Assembly: GCF_005871085.1 (NCBI RefSeq)
Contig: NZ_VAUP01000031.1
Coordinates: forward strand, 1-64,000
Source: Xanthobacter autotrophicus
GTDB lineage: Bacteria; Pseudomonadota; Alphaproteobacteria; Rhizobiales; Xanthobacteraceae
Direction: 5' to 3'
Length of the DNA: 64,000 bases
Shown in pieces: positions 51,694 to 59,530 of this stretch. The stretch's first letter is position 1. Every line of letters begins with the position of its first letter. The position numbers and the translations under genes were made by a program. Under the pieces are notes generated by a model, which saw only the letters and a list, made by a program, of their open reading frames with translations, did no database searches and was not told where the DNA came from.

Positions 51694-52470
51694 TCAGAAG
51701 CGATAGTTGATGCCGGCCTTCACCAGGTTGATGTTCTGGTCGGCGGTCGAGGTGTAGGCCGGCATGTAGGTGCTCGGCACGAAGTTGAAGGTCACGTCGT
51801 TGCTGCCGAGGTCGATGTAATTGTATTCGACCTTCGCGGACCAGTTGTTGAAGAAGGCCCACTCGACGCCCGCGCCCACGGTCCAGCCCCAACGGGTGTT
51901 GCTCACGGAAGCGCTATAGCTGGCCTCCGGGAATTCGAAGTCGGTGCTGCTGGCGGTGTGCTTGACATTGGCCCAGGCCGCGCCGCCCTTGGCGTAGAGC
52001 AGCACGCGGTCGAAGGCGACGCCGAGGCGGCCGGTGATGGTGCCGAGCGCGTCGATCTTGGACGAGCAGGGATTGTTGCTCACGATGCAGGTGGAGGCGA
52101 GGGGGTTTTCCTGGCCGGGACGGATGATGGAGCCCGAACCGGTGAGATCGGCCCAGTTGGCATCGGCCTCGACGCCGAGCACGATGTTGTTGATCTGGTA
52201 GTTATAGCCGATCACGCCGCCCACGAGGCCGCCGTCGAAGCTGTAGCTCGCGTCGTTCGCGTAGGTGTTGTAAAGGTCGTGAGTGTTGCTGAAGCTGTTG
52301 TCGGCCCAGGCGTATCCGCCCTGGGCGCCGATGTAGAAGCCGGTCCAGCTGAAGGCAGGCGCAACGGGCGCGGCCTTGACCGGCATCTTGGTGGCGAGGT
52401 CCGCCGCCTGGGCGGAGCCGGCGGCGAACATGGCCGCGAGAATGGTTGTAGCAAGCAGCGACTTACGCAT
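51694..52470 (-). CDS. Omp25/31-type outer-membrane beta-barrel protein
   Basis: 258 residues. Signal peptide MRKSLLATTILAAMFAAGSA then QA, mature start ADLATKMPVKAAP. Eight-stranded barrel pattern with FSWTGFYIGAQGGYAWADNS near the start, LGVEADANWADLTGSG, ALGTITGRLGVAFDRVLLYA, and a terminal aromatic strand ending NLVKAGINYRF. This wording is typical of abundant Hyphomicrobiales outer-membrane proteins. A loop Cys pair (TCIVSNNPC) may form a disulfide. Start and stop are clear; its own terminator follows. Confidence 0.92.
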   Translation of the reverse strand: MRKSLLATTILAAMFAAGSAQAADLATKMPVKAAPVAPAFSWTGFYIGAQGGYAWADNSFSNTHDLYNTYANDASYSFDGGLVGGVIGYNYQINNIVLGVEADANWADLTGSGSIIRPGQENPLASTCIVSNNPCSSKIDALGTITGRLGVAFDRVLLYAKGGAAWANVKHTASSTDFEFPEASYSASVSNTRWGWTVGAGVEWAFFNNWSAKVEYNYIDLGSNDVTFNFVPSTYMPAYTSTADQNINLVKAGINYRF

Positions 52471-52777
52471 GGTCGATCCCCCGAGCCCGGATGAAACGCG
52501 ATGCGGGGGTCTTAGCGCAGTTCAGCACCCGTGACTGTCTCCCAAGGGCAACAGGTGGGAGTGTCCGGACTGTCATACCACAGACAAAATAGTCTGCTAT
52601 ATTGATTCCATAGTGTGAATTCTGCTCATTTCATGCAGATCTTCAAGTCATCGTTAGCGTTCGGCTTTCACCTCTGGCGGGTCTGATGTTTTGTTTGGCG
52701 GGGCTTGCCCCGGTGGGCGTCAGTCTGTGGTGTGATGCTGCCAGTGGTGCGCCATCCCGCGGGAGACCCGGGCGATT
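52471..52777. other. AT-richer region between the barrel gene and rppH
   Basis: 307 bases with no gene. It includes an AT-rich stretch (52575-52640) with the dyad CAGAC/GTCTG (52581-52585 with 52592-52596) and one CTGTCAT heptamer (52570-52576). The barrel gene promoter should lie here on the minus strand, but I cannot place it with confidence. Confidence 0.5.
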
Positions 52778-53296
52778 TTAGCCCGCGAACGGGCGGAAGG
52801 TCTTCACCACCTCTTCATAGACCTTACGCTTGAACGGAACGACGAGCTCAGCTACCCGGTCGAGGCTTTCCCAGCGCCAGTCCATGAACTCGGGCTTGTG
52901 GTGGCCGCCGCCGGGGCGGGCGATCTCGATCTCCGCATCAAGGCCGGTGAAGCGCAGGGCGAACCATTTCTGCGTCTGGCCGCGATACTTGCCCTTCCAC
53001 GCCTCGCCGGCGATGCGGCCGGGCAGGTCGTAGGACAGCCAGTCCTCCACCTCGGCGAGCTTCGTCACCGAGCGCATGGAGGTTTCCTCGTAGAGCTCGC
53101 GCAAGGCGGCCTCAAACGGCGCCTCGCCCTTGTCGATTCCCCCCTGGGGCAGTTGCCAGGAATGGGTGGAATCCACGTGCTCCGGCCCGCCGATGCGCCG
53201 GCCGAGGAAGACCTTGCCGGCCGCGTTGAACACGCACAGGCCCACGCAGGGCCGATAGGGCAGGTCGCCCTGTTTCTTGTCGTGGCGATTGGACAT
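52778..53296 (-). CDS. rppH: RNA pyrophosphohydrolase (Nudix)
   Basis: 172 residues from ATG 53296; an upstream start (53311) would add five. [20 protein letters not shown] begins the fold. The Nudix box is [20 protein letters not shown] followed by TSM, so the usual Gly in EExG is Ser while all metal-binding Glu are kept. WLPQGG-like [12 protein letters not shown] and the RppH tail [20 protein letters not shown] confirm the family. It removes pyrophosphate from 5'-triphosphorylated mRNA and so triggers decay. Confidence 0.92.
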   Translation of the reverse strand: MSNRHDKKQGDLPYRPCVGLCVFNAAGKVFLGRRIGGPEHVDSTHSWQLPQGGIDKGEAPFEAALRELYEETSMRSVTKLAEVEDWLSYDLPGRIAGEAWKGKYRGQTQKWFALRFTGLDAEIEIARPGGGHHKPEFMDWRWESLDRVAELVVPFKRKVYEEVVKTFRPFAG

Positions 53297-53431
53297 AGGC
53301 GTGATCCGCAAGGAAGGGTTGCTTTACTCCTGATTGGCCCGCGCAGCGTCGCCGCGCAAGCCCGGGAAAGGCCCGAAGCCGTCCGCGCGCTCCGCAATGG
53401 TGCGGAGGCGCGATGTCCTTTAGCGGGCCCT

Positions 53432-53540
53432 GCGGTGGCGCGGCCTCTTCGTCAGTGAGCCGCGCGGTGGCGCGGCCTCTTCGTCAGTGAGCCGCGCGGT
53501 GGCGCGGCCTCTCCGTCAATGAGCCGCGCGGTGGCGCGGC
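53432..53540. repeat. 32-bp tandem repeat, 3.4 copies
   Basis: Units at 53432-53463, 53464-53495 and 53496-53527 are followed by a 13-base partial copy. The first two are identical and the third differs by two bases. Each junction contains GCCGCGC-GGTG-GCGCGGC, so the array can fold into repeated hairpins. It covers the stop codon region of the minus-strand GNAT gene: the C-terminal RHRAAH and stop are encoded within it, as if the 3' end of the gene had been duplicated. Confidence 0.92.
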
Positions 53541-54145
53541 ATGGCGGTGGAGCCCCAGGCGCGCAGCGAGGCCCAGATGCGCCGGTCGAGCTGGAAGCGA
53601 TCCACCGGCACGGAGGCGCCTAGCGCCTTCACTCGGGTAAGGCCGACGCCCGACCATTGGAAGCCGCACTTCTCCAGCACCCGGCGCGAGGCCGGATTGA
53701 CCACGCGGGCCGAGCCGATGAGGAGCTGCAGCTCGGTCTCGGAAAACGCATAGTCGATGACGGCGCGCACTGCCTCGGTGGCGATCCCGCGGCCCCAGAA
53801 GGGCTCGCCGATCCAGTAGCCGATCTCGGGTGCGGGCTCGGGCGGGCGGCGGCCGAAGCTCACCATGCCGGCGAAGGTCAGGGCGCCCTCGCCCTTGAGG
53901 AACAGCGCGAAGGTAGCTGCGTCCGGAACGGCAGCCAGCGTCTCGACGAAGGCATGGGCGTCGGAGCGCTTGTAGGGAAAGGGCAGGTTCGCGGTCATCT
54001 CCGCGATCTTGCGATTGTTGGCGAGCTCCGCGACGGCGGCAACGTCCTCGAGGCGCGGCGCGCGGAGCACGAGCCGGTCGGTTTCGAGGACGGGGATACA
54101 GCTCTCCGCGAGCGGCGCTCCGGATGGCGTCTCACACAGGGTCAT
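53516..54145 (-). CDS. GNAT acetyltransferase, RimJ/RimL type
   Basis: 209 residues. LETDRLVLRAPRLEDVAAVA is the standard opening of ribosomal-protein-type N-acetyltransferases. EIGYWIGEPFWGRGIATEAV contains the acetyl-CoA pyrophosphate loop, and VVNPASRRVLEKCGFQWSG the closing motif. Acceptor unknown. The last eight residues (MPRHRAAH) lie in the 32-bp repeat array, so the natural C-terminus may have been altered by repeat expansion. It is downstream of the rplU-rpmA terminator. Confidence 0.87.
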   Translation of the reverse strand: MTLCETPSGAPLAESCIPVLETDRLVLRAPRLEDVAAVAELANNRKIAEMTANLPFPYKRSDAHAFVETLAAVPDAATFALFLKGEGALTFAGMVSFGRRPPEPAPEIGYWIGEPFWGRGIATEAVRAVIDYAFSETELQLLIGSARVVNPASRRVLEKCGFQWSGVGLTRVKALGASVPVDRFQLDRRIWASLRAWGSTAMPRHRAAH

Positions 54146-54167
54146 GGCAAGCTCCTCAAAGGCCAGA

Positions 54168-54207
54168 CAAAGGAAAACCGGGGAGAGGGTGTCCCGTCTC
54201 CCCGGTT
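54168..54207 (-). terminator. Intrinsic terminator of rplU-rpmA
   Basis: AACCGGGGAGA (54176-54186) pairs exactly with TCTCCCCGGTT (54197-54207). On the minus strand the stem is followed by TTCCTTTG. It lies 87 bases after rpmA and before the GNAT start. Confidence 0.72.
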
Positions 54208-54293
54208 CGTGTCTGAGCTTTGAGGCTTGGCCTGCTCAGGCGCCCACCGGGTCGACGTGACCGGCGGGAACCTGCATTCTCAGGTCTCGCCGT

Positions 54294-54566
54294 TTATTCG
54301 GCCGCTTCGGCGGCGGTGGAAAGCACCGATACGTAGGTGCGGTCGTTGGCTTTGGTCTGGAAGGTGACTTTGCCTTCCACCAGGGCGAAGAGGGTATGGT
54401 CCTTGCCCATGCCCACGTTCGTGCCGGGATGCCACTTGGTGCCGCGCTGGCGCACGATGATGTTGCCGGGGATGACGTCTTGGCCGCCGAAGCGCTTCAC
54501 GCCAAGACGGCGACCGTCGGAATCACGACCGTTGCGAGACGAGCCGCCTGCCTTTTTATGAGCCAT
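54294..54566 (-). CDS. rpmA: 50S ribosomal protein L27
   Basis: 90 residues. [20 protein letters not shown] then [20 protein letters not shown] and [20 protein letters not shown] are the invariant L27 sequence. The N-terminal tail reaches the peptidyl-transferase centre; no extra cleaved N-terminal sequence of the Firmicutes type is present. It follows rplU by 21 bases. Confidence 0.98.
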   Translation of the reverse strand: MAHKKAGGSSRNGRDSDGRRLGVKRFGGQDVIPGNIIVRQRGTKWHPGTNVGMGKDHTLFALVEGKVTFQTKANDRTYVSVLSTAAEAAE

Positions 54567-54587
54567 TGTTGCTCTCCTCGTTCGCTA

Positions 54588-54962
54588 TCAGGCGTCGGCA
54601 GCGGCTTCGGGAGCCGGCGCGCGCTGGAATTTGGGTTCAGCCTTGACGGTCTCGCCGAGGCCCGAAATCTCGGTGATGCGCACGACGGTGAGGTCGGCGC
54701 GGAAGCCCCGCTTGCGGCGCGAATTCTGCCGGCGGCGCTTCTTGAAGGCGATGACCTTGTCGCCGCGGGTCTGTTCGACCACTTCACCGGTGACGGTGGC
54801 GCCGTCCACGTGGGGCGCGCCGATGGCGATGGTGGCGCCACCCAGCATCAGCACCGGGAAGGTGAAGACAGAGCCAACCTCGGCATCGAGGCGGTCGATG
54901 GTAATTTCGTCGGCGGCGGCAACGCGATACTGCTTGCCGTTTGCCTTGATGACCGCGAACAT
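54588..54962 (-). CDS. rplU: 50S ribosomal protein L21
   Basis: 124 residues from ATG 54962. MFAVIKANGKQYRVAAADEI is the canonical start and KVIAFKKRRRQNSRRKRGFR the RNA-binding signature. The frame stays open upstream to 55271, but that part is unrelated and crosses the promoter. The C-terminal Ala/Pro/Glu tail is the usual variable extension. Confidence 0.97.
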   Translation of the reverse strand: MFAVIKANGKQYRVAAADEITIDRLDAEVGSVFTFPVLMLGGATIAIGAPHVDGATVTGEVVEQTRGDKVIAFKKRRRQNSRRKRGFRADLTVVRITEISGLGETVKAEPKFQRAPAPEAAADA

Positions 54963-55058
54963 CTTGTCTCGCTTTCGTGTTCCGCCGAGCCTCGAAGGGC
55001 TGGCTTCTTCCGGTCGGAAATGGGGGATGCGGGCACGAGGGCCCACGCGAAGTGGGTC

Positions 55059-55087
55059 CGATACACTATCGGTGCCTGAAAAGTCAA
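55059..55087 (-). promoter_or_regulatory. Candidate rplU-rpmA promoter
   Basis: On the minus strand TTGACT (plus 55082-55087) is followed after 17 bases by GTATCG (plus 55059-55064), about 97 bases before the rplU ATG. The -35 is strong and the -10 is weak but at ideal spacing. Confidence 0.45.
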
Positions 55088-55344
55088 TGCGAGGAGCGGC
55101 CCCGAGCAGCCATTGCGCGCGGGTGTCGGTGCGAAAGGCGTGTGAAGGCGCCGCGCCGGGTGGCTCGGCTGGCCCCCCGGCCGCGCCGACGGAGCCGCTG
55201 CGATCCGGCATGGCGTGAGCCCGGGCGGACGCTCGTTTCGCCGCCAGGATCGGCGCCGCGAAAATCATCAAATTGCCCCTTGCATGGGCGGGGCAAATCC
55301 CCTAAATCCCCCTTGCCCAAATTCGCACGTGCCTGTGGTCGCGT

Positions 55345-55515
55345 GTCGGTCGGTAGGATCTCCGGACAAGAGGCCGGAAAGCTGCCAGGACGACCGATAG
55401 CCGGAGGGAACCGGCCCACCCCGCTCCTCATGCGGGGGACGTGACTTGAAGCAACGACGTAAGGGCTTTTTTGGTCTCGGTCGCCCCTCCAAAGGGCGGC
55501 GTTACTGAAGAGGCA
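55345..55515 (+). ncRNA. Structured leader of ornithine decarboxylase, speF-element-like
   Basis: A nested hairpin (55346-55352 with 55391-55397; inner stems 55352-55356 and 55361-55365) is followed by GCCGG/CCGGC (55400/55411), CCCCGC/GCGGGG (55419/55432), a short upstream ORF and CGCCC/GGGCG (55482/55494). A U6 run sits at 55467-55472. Alphaproteobacterial ornithine decarboxylase genes are known to carry a long conserved leader called speF; position and dense structure fit, but a covariance search is needed. Flanking parts of this 839-base gap (54963-55344 and 55516-55801) show no other gene. Confidence 0.6.
55446..55508 (+). CDS. Possible leader peptide (uORF) upstream of ornithine decarboxylase
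   Basis: Twenty codons from TTG 55446 to TGA 55506-55508, preceded by GGGGGAC at seven-base spacing. After the initiator the peptide reads KQRRKGFFGLGRPSKGRRY, strongly basic with an aromatic pair. It overlaps the U run and the last hairpin of the leader, so ribosome position could decide the RNA fold. In gammaproteobacteria speF is controlled by the ornithine-sensing arrest peptide SpeFL; a parallel role here is inference. Confidence 0.38.
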   Translation: MKQRRKGFFGLGRPSKGRRY

Positions 55516-55801
55516 CTACATCTTGCCGGCCGTGCGGAGCGGGAATCCCTCTCCAATCGTGCGCAGTTGTATCGTCCTCGCCTGGCTGTCGCCCGGCGGG
55601 CGGTTCCACTGCCGTTCGGTCCGATGATGCGGCCGGGATAGAGCCCCGGCGAAGCGGGTACGGCCCGCAGACGACCCGGCGTGTCCACAGCGCCGGGCGG
55701 CTGCTTGCGCGTGCCCCGGCCGAACCCAGTGCGGGTTCGTCCGTCCTGTCGTCGTGCGGTTTACCGCGCTTCACGAGGCTTCAGGTCACTGGGAGGACAC
55801 C

Positions 55802-56932
55802 ATGACCGATCGCATCCGCGAATTCCTGCGTACCCGACGAGAGGATGGCCCCTGCGTGGTGGTGGACCTCGACGTGGTCCGCACCAATTATCAGGCCTTC
55901 GCCCGCGCCCTGCCGGACACCCGCGTCTATTACGCGGTGAAGGCCAATCCCGACGCCGCGATTCTTCAGGCGCTGGAAGAGATGGGCTCGTCCTTCGATT
56001 GCGCCTCTGTCGGCGAAATCGAGATGGTGCTCGCCACCGGCGCCGGCGCTGACCGCATCTCGTTCGGCAACACCATCAAGAAGGAGCGCGACATCGAGCG
56101 CGCCTTCCGCCTGGGCGTGCGCCTGTTCGCCGTGGACAGCTACGAGGAGGCGGAGAAGATCGCCCGCGTGGCGCCCCACGCCAAGGTGTTCTGCCGCATC
56201 CTGTGCGACGGCGCCGGCGCCGAATGGCCCCTGTCGCGCAAGTTCGGCTGCGAGCCGGAGATGGCCGCGGACGTGCTGGAACACGCCCATCGCCTCGGCC
56301 TTGCCGCCTATGGCGTGTCTTTCCACGTGGGCTCGCAGCAGAAGAACGTGCACGCCTGGGACGGCGCGCTCGCCTCGGCGGCGCGGATCTTCCGGGCCTG
56401 CGCGGAACGGGGTATCTCGCTCTCCATGGTCAATCTCGGCGGCGGCTTCCCCACCCGCTACCTGCAGGAAGTGCCGGGCGCGCAGTCCTATGGCGAGGCG
56501 ATCTTCTCCTCCCTGCGCAAGCACTTCGGCAACCAGATCCCGGAAACCATCATGGAGCCGGGCCGCGGCATGGTGGGCAACGCCGGCCTCATCGAGGCCG
56601 AGGTGGTGCTCATCTCGAAGAAGTCCGAGGCCGATGCCATGCGCTGGGTCTATCTCGACATCGGCAAGTTCGGCGGTCTGGCCGAGACCATGGACGAGGC
56701 GATCCGCTATCCGCTGCGCACCCCGCGCGACGGCGATGACACCGCCCCGTGCGTGCTGGCCGGCCCGACCTGCGATTCGGCCGATGTGATGTACGAGAAG
56801 ACCCCGGTGGAACTGCCGCTGTCGCTTTCCATCGGCGACAAGGTGATCATCGAGGCCTGCGGCGCCTACACCACCACCTATTCGGCGGTGGCGTTCAATG
56901 GCTTCCCGCCGCTGAAGTCCTACGTGATCTGA
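55802..56932 (+). CDS. Ornithine decarboxylase (fold type III PLP enzyme)
   Basis: 376 residues from ATG 55802, with GGGAGG eight bases upstream. PLP-binding Lys lies in VYYAVKANPDAAILQALEE. GVSFHVGSQQKNVHAW, MVNLGGGFPTRY (phosphate-binding Gly loop), EPGRGMVGNAG and the catalytic CDSADVMYEKTPVELPLSLS segment match the eukaryotic-like ODC/LODC family found in alphaproteobacteria. It makes putrescine from ornithine; lysine activity is possible in some relatives. Homospermidine synthase nearby uses its product. The long structured leader suggests post-transcriptional control. Confidence 0.93.
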   Translation: MTDRIREFLRTRREDGPCVVVDLDVVRTNYQAFARALPDTRVYYAVKANPDAAILQALEEMGSSFDCASVGEIEMVLATGAGADRISFGNTIKKERDIERAFRLGVRLFAVDSYEEAEKIARVAPHAKVFCRILCDGAGAEWPLSRKFGCEPEMAADVLEHAHRLGLAAYGVSFHVGSQQKNVHAWDGALASAARIFRACAERGISLSMVNLGGGFPTRYLQEVPGAQSYGEAIFSSLRKHFGNQIPETIMEPGRGMVGNAGLIEAEVVLISKKSEADAMRWVYLDIGKFGGLAETMDEAIRYPLRTPRDGDDTAPCVLAGPTCDSADVMYEKTPVELPLSLSIGDKVIIEACGAYTTTYSAVAFNGFPPLKSYVI

Positions 56933-57126
56933 AGCTCGATCTGAGCACCTGATCAGGGCTCGATCCCCACCCCACTGTGCGCCGGGCCTCATGGTCCGCG
57001 CCGGTGGCAATGAGGAGGGGGCTTCCCCCTCGTCTTCCGCACCGTCCCGAAAAGGGTATGGCCGACCGCGCTTCCCGCGCGGCGGGACGGATCTCTTCGC
57101 CTCTCACGTTGGCACTGGAGCTGCTG

Positions 57127-57681
57127 ATGACTGAGATCGTGCTGGAAACCGTGGAAGATGTGGCCCCGCGCGAGGCCCTGCTGGACCTGTGCCTGGGCGC
57201 CGAGCGCTTCACCAAGTCCTCCGAGCGCCTGCGTGAAGGCCGACTGCCAGCGCGCGACCTGGCCTTCGTGGCCCGTGGCCTCGATGGCCGCCTCGCCGGC
57301 ACGGTGCGGCTGTGGAACGTCACCGCAGGTCCCGGAAAGCCGGCGCTGCTGCTCGGTCCGCTGGCGGTACACCCCTGGTTCCAGGCCCATGGCCTCGGCG
57401 CCGGCCTCATGCGCACGGCGCTGGATGCGGCGCGGGCGCAGGGGCACGGCGCGGTGATCCTGGTGGGGGATGCCGCCTATTACGAGCGCTTCGGCTTCAG
57501 CGCGCACAAGACCGGCGCGCTCTGGATGCCCGGCCCCTATGCCCGCCATCGCCTGCTGGCGGTGGAACTGGAAGCCGGCGCCCTCGATGGCGCCCACGGC
57601 CTCATCAGCCCTACCGGTGCGCGCGTGACGCAGCCATCTCTGGCGGAGCTTCTCGCGGTGGAGATGCGCAAGTCGGCATAG
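57127..57681 (+). CDS. GNAT acetyltransferase, YhbS-like
   Basis: 184 residues from ATG 57127, with CTGGAG upstream. An open frame to 56977 adds 50 residues without family match. LVARGLDGRLAGTVRLWNV-type strands and PLAVHPWFQAHGLGAGLMRT (the acetyl-CoA loop), then VGDAAYYERFGFSAHKTGAL, are typical of YhbS. Placed between ornithine decarboxylase and homospermidine synthase it could acetylate a polyamine, but no sequence feature proves it. Confidence 0.85.
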   Translation: MTEIVLETVEDVAPREALLDLCLGAERFTKSSERLREGRLPARDLAFVARGLDGRLAGTVRLWNVTAGPGKPALLLGPLAVHPWFQAHGLGAGLMRTALDAARAQGHGAVILVGDAAYYERFGFSAHKTGALWMPGPYARHRLLAVELEAGALDGAHGLISPTGARVTQPSLAELLAVEMRKSA

Positions 57682-57716
57682 GGTGAAGGTCCGGCCTGTA
57701 CGGCCGGCGGATGCAG

Positions 57717-57743
57717 AAAAGCCCCGGCCTTGCCGGGGCTTTT
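57717..57743. terminator. Bidirectional intrinsic terminator
   Basis: GCCCCGGC (57721-57728) pairs with GCCGGGGC (57732-57739), with AAAA before and TTTT after, so it works for the plus-strand GNAT gene and the minus-strand homospermidine synthase gene that converge here. Confidence 0.88.
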
Positions 57744-57843
57744 CATTTTGAGGCATCGGCGGTGAGCGGGGACAGGCCCGGCGCGGGGCCGGGCCTGTCG
57801 AAGCCGCTCATGCGAACCGGGCAGCGGCTGCCGCCCGCAGCTC

Positions 57844-59274
57844 TCAGCGCACGATGATGTTCTTGAACTGCCAGGGATCTTCCAGGTCGAGATCCTCGGG
57901 GAACAGCTTCTGGCGGCCGGTGAGGGGCGTCCAGTCCGTATAGGTGCCGATCACCGGGCCGAGATAGGGCAGTTGCACGTCGAGGCAGCGGCGGAAGTCC
58001 ATCTCGTCGGCTTCCACGATGCCGGCGGTCGGATTCTCCAGCGCCCACACCATGCCGGCGAGCACGGCGGAGGTCACCTGCAGGCCGGTGGCGTTCTGGT
58101 AGGGCGCAAGCTCGCGGGTCTGCTCGATGGAGAGCTGGGAGCCGAACCAATAGGCGTTCTTGGCGTGGCCGTAGATCAGCACGCCCAGCTCGTCGATGCC
58201 GTCCACGATCTCGTGCTCGTCGAGGATCTTCCACTTGCCCTGGAAGTGGCCGCCATTGCCGAACATCTCGTGCAGGGAGAGCACGGCGTCGTTGGCCGGG
58301 TGGTAGGCATAGTGGCAGGTGGGCCGATAGAGCACGGTGTCGCCATCGCGCACCGTCAGGTAGTCGGCAATGGAGATGCTCTCGTTGTGGGTGACGAGGA
58401 AGCCGTACTGGGCCTGCGGCGTCGGGGTCCAGGAGCGCACGCGCGTGGCGGCGCCCGGCGAGAGCAGGTAGATGGCCGCGCCGCAGCCGGCCTCGTGGGT
58501 GCGGCCGTCCGGCGGCAGGGTCTTCTCATGGGTGCCCCAGCCCAGCTCGGCGGGCTGGAGGCCTTCGGAGACGAAGCCTTCCACCGACCAGGTGTTCCAG
58601 AACTCGCCCATGACCTTGGGGTCGCGGGCGCGCTGGGTGTCGCGCTCGGCGATGTGGATGCCCTTCACGCCAAGAGCGCGGGCAAGCTGCGCCCATTCCT
58701 CGCGGCTCGCCGGCTCGGGCCGGTCGAGGCCGGTGTCGTGAGCGATGTTCAGCAGGGCCTGCTTGACGAACCAGGACACCATGCCCGGATTGGCGCCGCA
58801 GGTGGACACCGCGGTGGTGCCGCCCGGATTGCGCCGGCGCGCGGCGAGCAGGCTCTCGCGCAGGGCGTAGTTGGTGCGCGCCGCGTTATCCATGGTCTCG
58901 TCGAAATAGAAGCCCTTCCAGGGCTCGATCACGGTGTCCACGTAGAGCGCGCCCAGCTCGCGGGTGAGTTCCATCACCGCGATGGACGACACATCCACAG
59001 ACAGGTTCACGCAGAAGCCCTGGCCGCCGCCATTGGTGAGGAGCGGGGTCAGCAACTCGCGATAATTCTCGGCGGTGACTTCCGACTGGATGAAGCGGAT
59101 GCCGCGGGCGTCGAGCAGCGTCTTGTGGTCCGCCACCGGGTCGATCACCACCATGCGGGAGAGGTCGAAATCGAAGTGGCGCTCGATCAGCGGCAGGGTG
59201 CCGCGGCCAATGGAGCCGAACCCGATCATCACGATGGGGCCGTCGATCTTCGCGTGGACCGGCCAGTCGCTCAT
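57844..59274 (-). CDS. hss: Homospermidine synthase
   Basis: 476 residues from ATG 59274 (GAGGAG upstream); the open frame runs on to 59400 without similarity. NAD-binding start IDGPIVMIGFGSIGRGTLPL, then CVNLSVDVSSIAVMELTREL, TVIEPWKGFYFD, STCGANPGMVSWFVKQALLN and NPTAGIVEADEMDFRRCLDV are characteristic of bacterial HSS. It transfers an aminobutyl group between putrescine molecules to form sym-homospermidine, the main triamine of many Hyphomicrobiales. It faces ornithine decarboxylase in a convergent pair, so both steps of the pathway are within 4 kb. Confidence 0.95.
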   Translation of the reverse strand: MSDWPVHAKIDGPIVMIGFGSIGRGTLPLIERHFDFDLSRMVVIDPVADHKTLLDARGIRFIQSEVTAENYRELLTPLLTNGGGQGFCVNLSVDVSSIAVMELTRELGALYVDTVIEPWKGFYFDETMDNAARTNYALRESLLAARRRNPGGTTAVSTCGANPGMVSWFVKQALLNIAHDTGLDRPEPASREEWAQLARALGVKGIHIAERDTQRARDPKVMGEFWNTWSVEGFVSEGLQPAELGWGTHEKTLPPDGRTHEAGCGAAIYLLSPGAATRVRSWTPTPQAQYGFLVTHNESISIADYLTVRDGDTVLYRPTCHYAYHPANDAVLSLHEMFGNGGHFQGKWKILDEHEIVDGIDELGVLIYGHAKNAYWFGSQLSIEQTRELAPYQNATGLQVTSAVLAGMVWALENPTAGIVEADEMDFRRCLDVQLPYLGPVIGTYTDWTPLTGRQKLFPEDLDLEDPWQFKNIIVR

Positions 59275-59530
59275 GGCGCTACACTCCTCGTCGGGGGGCG
59301 GCGCCTTCCCGTCACGGGAACAGGGCGCCGCTCGATCACAGATTCCCGGGACGCACGCCAACCGGCGGAAACCGCTTCGTCGGCGCAGCGTCGGGGACAA
59401 AGACCCGCGACGGATGCGCGGGCGGCGGCACCATGGGAAAAGCGCGCCCGCGCGTCAACCGAAGAGGCGCGGGGAAGCCGGCAAACCAAATGATTGCGGT
59501 CGCTCCCGGCTTCTCTGGCGCCGGATCGGC

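Noticed and set aside
52570-52576. CTGTCAT heptamer upstream of the outer-membrane barrel gene as a Pho box
   Set aside because: Only one half site is present; the bases 11 upstream and downstream do not repeat it.
53432-53540. Possible CRISPR array because of regularly repeated 32-base units
   Set aside because: The units abut directly with no unique spacers, and no cas genes are present. It is a plain tandem repeat.
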